Assembly (NCBI GenBank): GCA_963573305.1
Contig: OY754338.1
Coordinates: 44,853,531-44,917,530 of the forward strand
Direction: 5' to 3'
Source: Pyrrhosoma nymphula
Taxonomy: Eukaryota > Arthropoda > Insecta > Odonata > Coenagrionidae
Length of the DNA: 64,000 nt
Shown one piece after another: positions 54,313 to 64,000 of the stretch (positions are counted from its first letter, which is position 1; every line of letters starts with the position of its first letter). The translations under genes were made by a program, and so were the position numbers. The notes below the pieces were generated by a model. The model made no database searches and had not been told where the DNA came from. It saw nothing but the letters and a program-made list of their open reading frames with translations.

Positions 54313-57300
54313 TCCCGCATACAGTAATGGGATGAAATGATAATGGGATTCTAGAGTAGAATTAAGTCTGTCTTACTCTCTGAGAGAAAAAAATGGTCCA
54401 CATCTTTGAATTTATTTCCATCTATAATATGAAATACCTTTCTAGCGTCCTTCATGGTGCTTGGCATGTGTACATTTCACAACAGGCATGTAATAGATGG
54501 GATTAAAAGTTTTGGGGGAATCAGAGAGGAAATAAGACAGACATCAGGACAATTATCCACATCTATGTAATAACATGCAAACCAACTCCATGGTGTTTAG
54601 CTCGGGATGATTTCAAATTTGTTAGGCAATACTCGTCTTAATTCAAGGTCGAACCTCACACACTATCCTGGCAACTAAGCATGTACCATAAAGAAATCAG
54701 AGGAACAATTCACGACTAAAGCAGAAACTAGGAGATTGCTACGTTGGCGAGCATGCTAACATGTATTGCATGGTTTAGGTGACTACTACGGATTAGTATT
54801 GCTAACATATTATTAATTCATGACTTCTACGAGATTCTATTTATGAAAGGAAAGAAAATGAACCAGGGAGTAGAAAAAACGACATTTTATATATTTTGTT
54901 TCAGCTATCTACTTTTTTTTATCTTATGCTTGTGATAATGTGGCAAATACTGGTCACGAAGGGCATTATAGGCCTTATCCTTTATGACTATGTATTGGTT
55001 TCAGTAATTATCTTCCACATTGAGGTGTCTATAAATATGTCTTATCGTCATTTCGGGACCTATCGTCCACTTTGAGTTACTAGTAGTTTACGGGTGCATC
55101 GATTATTTTCAGAAACATCGCCCATTTCAAGGTTTTGATTATAATTTCGCATGTCGTCATGTAGGCTTCCCGCGGTCGTTATCCGCACACAATATCCTTC
55201 GTGATTCCTTATAATGATTCTTATCGATCGTGTCGAATGAAATATGCAGATATATTGAAACATGTGAGCGAATATGTCGATATGTTTACATATCTCCCGG
55301 CCTAACGAAATTACTGAGACGAATAAACTAAGTGAGTAGTGATGTCTTAAGTTCCTCCTTGGGAATTTGGAAAAAATTTTTACCCTTAAGGGACTGATTG
55401 CGTTCTTAAGTGGCTCCCTGAGGGTCCTCTCAGTGTTCCTTTTGCACGGTATCGGACAGGTTGAGGGTGTATTTATGTCCTCCTGTCCCTAGTTTGTGGG
55501 CTAGTTATGTATCGGTTTAGAGTATCTTGCGGGCGAATTACCGGAGTTTGTAATCACCTGGAGATAGGCAGTTTTGGAGCATTCGTTTGTGAGAAAGATG
55601 CGGAAATGGCCGATGAGATATCAGGAAGGTTAAGGGTGGGGGAAAGCTTGGAGATTGCGTCAGAGAAGTGGTTTAACGGGAGCCGATTTGAGGACCCAAG
55701 AGCTAGGCTGCCCCCCTCACTTGGTACTGCTCAAAGTCGTAACAGTATGAGAACTCCCTCGTTTCGTCTGTGGCGTCTATAACTCCTGCTTTCACTAAAG
55801 CAATGCCTTCGCTGTGGGCAAACAAAAGTAAAATTCTACAGGTGAACATCAGTCGACGAGTATTGGTGTATTAATACTTTTTCTGACCAAAGTAGCCGAC
55901 GGTAGAATTATCTCTCCATTGAACTATCCCCCTATATATTATGCCTTCATTAATTGCATTAATTTTCTTAAATAAGTTCTTTTCAGTAATTGTGTTAAGT
56001 TATTAAAGTCTAACTTCTTTACTGCCGCAATATACTTTACAGCGCCTACTGTAAACAATTATGCTTGATGAGGAGTAAAACCATCTCATGAACGACACGC
56101 GAATTGACATGAAAAAACGTTAGATGACGTTAGATCTCTTGATACCAAGTCCTGGTCATTTTTAATCGTGCTGGAGGGCTGAAAATTGCAGCTTAATAAC
56201 ACAGTGAGGCGGGAAAAAAAAAGAATCCTGAGAAAGTCTCCTTATTTCAAACATAGACAGACAGTTTGTGGAATTAAATGGGAGAAAGCAAAATTTCCAT
56301 CGAAACTTATTTTTCAGTTGAACGTTTTTGTGAAGTGTGAGTCGTAAAATTCCTTGTTAAAAATTTGAGAATCAATCATAGTCCATAGAGCCCTGAGTAA
56401 ACAAAATAATTTTCCGAAACGACAGCGAATAGAGTAAATAAAATCCATTATTAAAAAAGTAAATTCAGAATTATCATCTCCTGAAAAGATAAGTAATTGA
56501 CAAAATAAGAGGTTGAGAAAAGCTAACCTTTGGATATTATTTTTCTTATAGCTCAAAAATGGATATAGATTCGGGTGTACGTAAATTGCCATAAAGTTTC
56601 ATGGAAAATTCGTTTCCTAATTCCATTTTTTTCACAAAAAAAAAATTTTTTCCTTTAGGCTCCTGTGGCCTGTTTCTTCTTCATTAAAAGCCATCTCTAG
56701 TTTAAGAATTGACACCACCTTTTCCATGGCCAACAAACGTTTCTTCTACCTGTGGACAGTTTTATCTCTTGCGATACATACTCATGTATCGCTTTTCACA
56801 GTGTTTGATATGTTCATTCCATTCTTATTTTTCTTTAAGTACCCAGTCATATATACTTTCTGTTTTACATGGTTTCATTTCATTTTCTATTCTTTCTCTT
56901 CTTTATAGTCTAACAGTGTTTTCCAGTAAGCCTTCGAAGTATTTTAAAAGTCTTCCTATGCTCTATATTCTTTAAAAGTATTCCTATCTTGCGTCTGGTC
57001 TTGTCGCTGTTGCGTTTGTCATTATTGGCCTGTTACTTGTTTTTTTTTCAAATTGTGGTTTCTGTTTCTTGGTTGTCATTTATTTCTCCAAATTAAATCA
57101 TTAAGGCAACCTGCTACCTTAGGCACACTGTTTCCGTAATAACTTGCTGTCGTGCATTATCATTGATATCTCCTTAAAGTCATTCTATGAAACAATCAAG
57201 AGTTTGAGCAAGGTAGGGCTTTTTTTTCATCTAGCATATTCATTTTCATTTTAAAATTTTGGAACAAATTTTGTGGGATTTGGTATTTTGCTTACTTAAT

Positions 57301-57379
57301 CGGACAAAGAAAACATTTTTCTTGTATGTTTCTGGAGTATAAAGCATTATATACATTAAATTTTACGGCGTAGCCTCCT
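54313..57379. other. non-coding DNA
   Basis: No supportable gene. TAGAGT(C)GAATTAAG-type blocks at 53,961 and 54,352 hint at old 390-bp repeats. A GC-richer stretch at 55,340-55,780 has an open frame (55,507-55,782) without family resemblance. Confidence 0.35.
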
Positions 57380-57900
57380 TGAAGTATTCTCAGAAAGTAC
57401 ATGAAACACCACAGCAAGAGATAAACAGTTTGACTCAAGGGTATGCTTTCAATGCAAACCTACCAGGGTCGACTAGCGGAACGAACTCCAAAGGCGAATC
57501 ACTTGCTTTTTCCGTCACAGTCTCAGGAATGGCCGCGCCGTGGACAGTTTTATTTTTTTCTGTCCTTAAAGGACTCACAGATGAGGAAGGTTATGCCTCC
57601 CGGAGGAGCAAATGAAAAGTGTAGCAAGAAAGTCTCTTAGGACACTTCACTCGCAGGACGGGTTTGGCCGGGAAAGTTCCGCGACTCTATGGGATGCAAA
57701 GACCTTATCTCCCGGGGGTATCGCGGCTTCTCTGTGGGGAGCAAGGGTGGCGGAAATAATGTGAGCTGATGAAACGGGTCGGGAATTCTCCAAGCCAATA
57801 GTCTTGATAAAACTCGACACTATCGTATCGTGTTCGCAATAAACGGACTGCTCCGTTCTGAACAAATGCTGTGGAAATATACCGGGAACCATGTTTTTTT
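57380..57900. other. GC-rich patch, function unknown
   Basis: Higher GC with frames open on both strands. None resembles a protein or shows a convincing exon boundary. Confidence 0.3.
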
Positions 57901-58374
57901 TGCCGCGTCAACTCTAGTTCATTAATTTTAAGAATAACTCATTACATTTCACTAATGTTCCTGTAACTTCTGTATGCCTTAGATAGGTGATTTTTTTATT
58001 TCATATTAATTCTCATCGTAATACCAACTATTGTATAGGTAAACTGAATTGATAGAAGAACTTTAAGCAGAACGGGAATATTATGTAGTAATATGGATTA
58101 TTATTTTTTATTGAAGTCATGTATATAAGAATGTTAAATACATCAGAAATAAATGTAATAAGCAATTTAGCTATTGAGGGGTGAGAGCAATTTTATTGTA
58201 AACATTATGTGAGTTATATGGCTGAAATAATCTGAAATAAATGGCTAATGATTAAATATTGTGAATTAAGAAACTAAAAATTGATATGTAATGGTAGACG
58301 TTGAACCTTGTCTTTATTTATGAAATCGCTATTATATATCTCCTGAATAATTCTAGTAAAGGAACAGATAATAA
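57901..58374. other. non-coding DNA
   Basis: AT-rich; nothing recognised. Confidence 0.4.
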
Positions 58375-58850
58375 AATTGAGGGGGAATGCTTGCAAGACC
58401 AAAGTAATTGGGATGAATAACTGTGTAATGAATGGTGAAGTAATTGAACAATTAAATGATTTTGTGTACCTTGGGCTAATGTTTAGAAATGATGGTAGGT
58501 TAGATGACGTGAAGGTCAGATGGAATAGTATAGGCTAAATGTGGTGGGTATAAGTTGTCTGAGAAGTGTTCGGCGAAGGTGGACCAGGGTTTGGAATGTG
58601 GACGTCATGGATGTACATGAAAAAATAGTCCATGGTAGGTTTGGCCATGTTGACGGAAATGGATGGCATTCGAATAAGTGGACGAGAGTCTTAAGAGAAG
58701 AAATATTAGAAGTCTTAAGAGCAAGAGAACGTGTATGAAACAATGCATGAATTTGGAAGAAGCACACAAGGTTTGCAAGCATAGAGTAGTTTGGAGGAAA
58801 CTATTGTATTCGAAGCAGTTTTGTTGGTGTAACGCAGAGAAATAAGCTGT
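58375..58850 (+). pseudogene. RTE-like LINE reverse-transcriptase relic
   Basis: Plus-strand fragments in order: ACKTKVIGMNNCVMNGEVIE, QLNDFVYLGLMFRNDGRLDD, LNVVGISCLRSVRRRW, HGRFGHVDGNGW and VCKHRVVWRKLLYSKQF before a stop. They match the post-YADD region of RTE-like LINEs ('KTK......NGE..E.V.EFVYLG..F..DG', 'RFGHV', 'C..R..WR'). Stops and frame changes show it is inactive. The 3' flank GACAATGCCTACCCCATAAG parallels GGCTATGCCCACCCCGAAAT after the relic at 25 kb, so both come from the same family. Confidence 0.72.
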
Positions 58851-58979
58851 TTTGACAATGCCTACCCCATAAGGAAGTGGCGTGATGGGTTTGCATGTCT
58901 ACACTCCGAATTTCAACCGTTTATCAAATTCATACCTCTTTTAGCGCCTTGGCGTTTTTGTCAGAAATTTCCGCGTGGA

Positions 58980-59350
58980 AGTTTAATGGAGACCGAAAGG
59001 GAGGTGTCTTTCACCGCCTCAACTATCGGTCGATGTCATCGCTTTAACATAAATCCTCTCGTCTCTCCCGAAAAAAAAAATAAAAATAAATGCTTTCCGC
59101 GCGACACCGCCATCTCATGGACATTTTGGCGTCCAACTCGTCGAGTGAGCGGAGGCGATTCATTTCCCGCGGTCGTCGATTTGTCCGAAGAATAAGAAGA
59201 AGTAAAAGAGGAAGAGACGCTCTTATTCTCCGATGGGACATCCCCTGCCACTTCTCCACCCCGTTCGTCCGACGAGCACCTGCAGATGGCAGGGTGATTC
59301 ATCGCCAGTTCCCTTGACTTTTCCTCTAGGCCATCGCGAAACGTCAATGT
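58980..59350. other. GC-richer patch, function unknown
   Basis: Frames of 60-100 codons are open in several phases on both strands (Ser/Arg-rich). There is no domain resemblance and no clear splice structure. It may be regulatory or an untranslated exon, but nothing in the sequence decides this. Confidence 0.3.
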
Positions 59351-62294
59351 ATCATTCCTTTCGTCGGAAGATTTCCACTACCATTGGGCGACGAAAACGA
59401 GTTTTTCTTCTTTCTCGGGTGTGATGGCTACAAATATATATAATCTCCAACCGTCAACATTTTCTTAAGAAAGTTTTCCGAAGGGCTACCCAAAGCTTTT
59501 ATGTGACGAAAAATATTGCCGATGAAACACACTCGGCACAAGCATTTCGTAATGTGAATAGTCATTGTGTACGGGAAAGGAGTAAAATAAAATCCAATCA
59601 TTTACGCATTGATGGCTTTTGCTCGCAGAAATTGGGAAAATGTCATTACTATTCGTCAATCTTTTGAGCCAATATCTTGTAAATATGTAACTGCATTAAG
59701 AAATGGATGTGCGGAGATTATCGAGATGTTTTGGTGTAAATAGTTTACTATTGGTGTGTGTACCACTTTTGTTAGAGTACATGAGCAATTGGAAGAAGTC
59801 AACGAATAATAAAAGATTACATAGCGTAGTCCTTGAAAAATCTGCCTTAGAAATGGCATATGGTATTGAAACTTGGGTATGTGTAACTTATATGAGTGTA
59901 TGATGTATCTAGTTTTTTTAAATTAATAACGGAAAAAGGTTCCAAAATGGGACGCATACAACAGTCAGTCTAATTATACAGTACATTAGTAAAACATTTG
60001 CGTTGATAAAGAAACAAGCCAGAGGTTTTACCTAAGAAAGAAACATGTATGCACGAGTAATGAAGCATGGAGGATCATTCTAGTTATTTGAAATATGCCT
60101 GGAATGTAAGGTTTCTGTACTTCGTAACAACATAATTCTGATGCTTTAACTCCGAAACTTACTCTATTTACAATTGGTCTTAAGATTATTGAGAGTCTTT
60201 GATCAGTTGCTTCAACGCAATTGCCACCCATTTGAAATGACATGAAATTTCAGTTAAAGCACAGCTAAAGTTAACAATTGTACCCGGCCATCATTTACAA
60301 ATCAATTATTGGTGATTGCATGGAAGTAAATGGATTCATCGTATCATGATTAATGGAGATATCTCCCGTGTTATGTAAAGTCAATGTCAAAGCCATTGTG
60401 GATCCATATTTTAGGTAACGACTGGGGGGTGCAGATATTATTCAGAAATTGTCGGAGTAGAGACATTTCTTGATGGAAGCCGTGGGTGGAGAAAGGTATC
60501 CATAACTCCTGAAATCGTTATGACCTTGGACTCAGTATCATAACCTCTACCGTGTGGGTCAGGTTACGTTTTTCCTTGGGAAGAAGACCTTAAATCACCC
60601 CATTCGTTCTTATTTTATTCGCCCTGGAAGACGCACGGCTTCCTTCTACGAGATTATATCCTTTTCGGCCGTCAATCCGTAATGTTATGAGGATGGAGAG
60701 TGAGCGATTAGATTGCTTCCTTTTCTGGCTTTCTCCTGTGGTACGTGACGCGGCGTCGAAATCCACCCACCTTCACAGTAATCTCCATTAGTGCTTGCTA
60801 CTTCTAGGATGGAGACTTTTCTAGGCGAATAACAATTTATGACCTGAATTTGCGCAAAGTCATGGTGAAGTGTAAAAAATATTGATGACGTAGGTTTTTT
60901 ATACATTCTCTGCAAGGGAAATGAAAGCGGAAACCTTTTTTCTAGTACTCTAGTGTCAATACCGCGAAAATGAAATTCCATTGACGAGTTGACAAATTGA
61001 ATCACTCTCCAGAAATGCCTGACTTTTGAATCACTTATTGAAAGAGCGTAGCTAGTTTTGAAATACGAGACATCATTAGTCGTCCTTCTTTTACAATAGG
61101 CAGTCGACTGCGTTCACCGTTCTTGATTAGAGATAGGCTTTTTAGACTTACGTGGACCCTGAACAATCACAACGCACTGAGTCCATGGTAATATGGTTAG
61201 GATCCTCTGCAGAAATATTTAGGGGGCCCGTGCAGTTAGAATTGCATTCCTCCGTCACTTGCATGGTCCAAAATGTGACGTGAAGATGCAAATTTGTACT
61301 TGAAAACGCTCGGTTATTATGATGAAAGATGCCAGTAAGAAAAGTTAACTTGGATACGATATTGAGATACGCACAGCAGCTTTGGTAAGATTTGGTAATG
61401 CTTACTCCTGAAATAGCAGTTGCCTACTTCTTTACTAATATAAACAAATAGTTGATGTACATGTGGCGCAGATGAGATAAAAGACCCAACTTCAGCTCAA
61501 GCAAAATATAGAAGTATCAGGCGTGATGTGGTTGAATTTTAACACAATATGAAAAAAGCTGAAATTATCCACTGGTAAAATAGATTCATTATGACCTAGG
61601 TTTCGGTGTGCTACATCATCATTACATGAATTATGAGAATGTAGTACATTGAAACATAGGTCGCAATACATCCATTTTAACAGTGGAAACTGCAACCTCT
61701 GTCTTCATTATCTCATCATTAACTCAGCCCTCTGCTGCAATGACATAACCTCTATTAGTTTTTAAGTTATTAACCAAAGTAGAGTGAAGGATTGTATTAG
61801 GAATGCATATTATTCTAATTTGGAAAAGAAGATAAATTCAATTATTTCGTTAGTTTCGGTTAATTGTAAATTTAAATTATACCCTCTTCCTTTTAAAGTA
61901 ACCCATGAGTCGATTATACCAGAAACATGGAACCATCTTGAATTTTTTTTTCCTTTTTAGGTGTTAAACTTTACCCCGTTTTATTACTAATTTATTCAAA
62001 CCTTCATTCTATTTATTCGGCTAGCGTGGATAATATTGCCAGAGGTCTGGGACAGCAATCTTCGTCAAGTGTCTCCTTTTTAAAGACGTAACAATAAAGT
62101 TTTTCAAAATTTATTCAAGAGGAATGTGAAACATATATTGATTAACGTTTAAATTTACGCTTGGTGATAATTTCTTCCGTAACCCACCTCCAGCACATGA
62201 TTTGAACAGTAATTGAATTGAGTAACTCAATTTTGCTTTTTTTCCCTTGGACGGTTCTAGTGGTCCGTATGCCGCTGCGATCACGATAAGTCAT
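59351..62294. other. non-coding DNA
   Basis: Nearly three kilobases of AT-rich sequence without a supportable feature. Confidence 0.4.
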
Positions 62295-62445
62295 TGACTA
62301 GTCGTCAGGTTTCTCAGGGGCCAAACCATCAGAACTTGGCAGAAACCCCCATGCCCTGGGCATGCGAAAAACTGACCTAGGTGGGACTCGAACCCGCGAC
62401 CCTCGGATTAGCAGGCGAGGATTCGAAATAACGTAATGCCATGGA
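62295..62445 (-). mobile_element. tRNA-derived SINE (CCTCGGTGGCGG family)
   Basis: The minus strand carries TCCTCGCCTGCTAATCCGAG, GGTCGCGGGTTCGAGTCCCACC with a consensus B box (plus 62,380-62,394), and a body with a CATGCCCAGGGCATG-like hairpin. It corresponds to the SINE at 24,781, but the head of the element is lost or replaced by AT-rich sequence near 62,430. Confidence 0.75.
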
Positions 62446-64000
62446 ATTTTATATCCTAATTGTAATGCGTTTTAATGAGTTTTATTGTTTATATTATTTT
62501 ATTGTGAATATTTTGGCTTTATCCTACGTTATCTGTACGTGCTCTCGTGACTACCGCAATAATACATCTTCGAATGGCGCTAACATATCCCTAATTGTAT
62601 TTAGCATTTTCGTTTTCAGAAGCGTTATCATGTCATATTGTTATTAAAACGAGATAGCAGCAGAAGATGGCATAATTACATAGGAGCTTTTAGTATAACG
62701 CTATGCTCAGAAAATTACTAAACATAATTAGGAAGCATTTCGTTGTAAAACTCATGGAAAAATTCTGTGCATCATCCCCTCAGGGAGCGCTATTCTTTAC
62801 ACCTGATGCGTTCCTTGGAAATTTATGCGTCGGCCTGTGTAAAAGTCATCACGAGACTGAAAAACATTCAAAAACCTTGTTAAAAGTTTCCACCAGGAAG
62901 AGGGTACGGGGTCCTGGTGGTTCTTCGCGCACTTTCTACGCCAGCGGTTCGTGCGTGCTGCGGAATCATTCTCGATAGCGAGGCTGAATCATGATTCAAA
63001 CCCTTAACGGTCTTCTTGGGCCCTTAAAATTTTTCACCTGAGATCCCGAGCAAATGACTCCAGTATCGCCATGCTCCCGCTTTAGGACGAATCTTCATCG
63101 TGCACTGGACCTCTTTCCACGTCGTTTGACTGTGCCATTCCATTTGCTTTTTGTTGGTCTCCCGGGAGAAAATAGTTATGCATAGTTTTAAGTGTGTTAT
63201 TTTAGCCGGAATTGGAGCTACGTTTTTAATCGCTATAGGATTTTATTTTACGCAAGCATTCGTCAGCTCGGAAACTGAGTGGTGGAACTTTTTCCCTGCA
63301 ACATTTTCTTAAAATACATTGATTTTGTACGTAACTTTTTCGGCCGTATCTACTTCGTGCCATCATTGGTGGTTCAGTCCTAACATTGGTTGACTGATGC
63401 AAGGCTGCATCGTCTTCAAGTACCAATATGGTGGCTTCCCGTTGCCTTCCAAATCGCAGCACTCCGGCCGATTCCGTGAATTTCACCCTCGCCCGAAGCT
63501 GGGACAGTTGATAACGGGCAGTTCTTCTGGATCTTTGCCATCAGGGCCTTCTGCTGCCTCTTAGCTGTGGATAGTTTTGGGTGGCATGTAGGGTGTAGAA
63601 AATTCTCGTTGTACCGTTCCAGATTTTTTCTACTGATATATTTTTCCAAAATCGGGAAATATTTGCAGTTACTACGTCTAGAACCTTCAATACTCAGATT
63701 GAGAGCCGAACTCGCTCCCTCTGAGACAATTTTGTCCACATATTGCGTGTATTGATCTGTTCTCGACTAGATCTGTTGAGATAAATATGTTACTTTCATG
63801 CAGTTGAAGTTACTTTATGCCAAATAATTAATTCTTTAAAATATTTAATGTCTTTCCTTTTTCTCAAAATATCAATTAAAATATCCTATTGCTCATTTAA
63901 TACTTACTTAAGATACAAATGTTTGTGTATAATATATAAGATGTGATATCACCTCAGTGTTGAAAATTATCGCTTTTAAACTGTATCTTGTCCACTAAGT
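62446..64000. other. non-coding DNA
   Basis: No supportable gene. GC-richer DNA at 62,750-63,000 and two overlapping minus-strand frames at 63,226-63,739 lack family resemblance; the latter could be a decayed coding relic of unknown type. Confidence 0.35.

Noticed and set aside
63226..63739. Two overlapping minus-strand ORFs (86 and 107 codons) as a host gene
   Set aside because: No family recognised, frames overlap out of phase, and no splice structure could be argued. Possibly a decayed element; left unassigned.
1..64000. Bacterial, phage or viral operon
   Set aside because: No dense co-oriented ORFs or ribosome-binding-site-led genes were seen; spliced exons and eukaryotic transposons dominate.

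Overview
The window is AT-rich metazoan nuclear DNA with the look of an arthropod (probably insect) genome. Two spliced exons, non-LTR retrotransposons, a Penelope-like element, Helitrons, tRNA-derived SINEs, a hAT-type MITE and a TIR transposon are all recognisable. No species can be named from the sequence, and there is no prokaryotic or viral gene organisation. Nearly all long reading frames are chance frames in low-complexity or GC-rich DNA, so very few are annotated as coding.

Host coding content is small. Two plus-strand exons at 42,354-42,448 and 43,560-43,652 have consensus splice sites, compatible intron phases and EGF-like cysteine patterns when joined. They belong to a larger secreted or cell-surface EGF-repeat gene. 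The rest of the window is therefore probably introns or flanks of that gene, although no other exon could be supported.

Layout. At 0-10 kb there is a recent 108-bp duplication, LINE ends, a tRNA-SINE and diverged duplications. At 15.46-17.94 kb there is a 5'-truncated LINE with a YADD reverse transcriptase. At 18.8-32.3 kb there is a cluster of long inverted repeats, several carrying hammerhead-ribozyme-like cores, together with SINEs, RTE-like LINE relics, a hAT MITE with a perfect target duplication, and a Penelope-like GIY-YIG relic. At 36.3-41.0 kb two Helitron copies lie head-to-head. The minus-strand copy is interrupted at 37,718-39,594 by a 1,877-bp element with perfect 28-bp TIRs and a perfect 8-bp target duplication, filled with tandem repeats. 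At 42-49 kb there are the EGF exons and two more inverted repeats. At 49-64 kb there is mostly unassigned DNA with GC-rich patches, two LINE relics, an inverted repeat and a SINE.

The most interesting items are the nested TIR transposon (no superfamily assigned) and the recurring palindromes whose arms carry hammerhead-like cores (CUGAnGA, stem II, GAAA) followed by a short self-complementary stem III. Such cores are known from Penelope-like elements, and a Penelope relic lies beside one palindrome.
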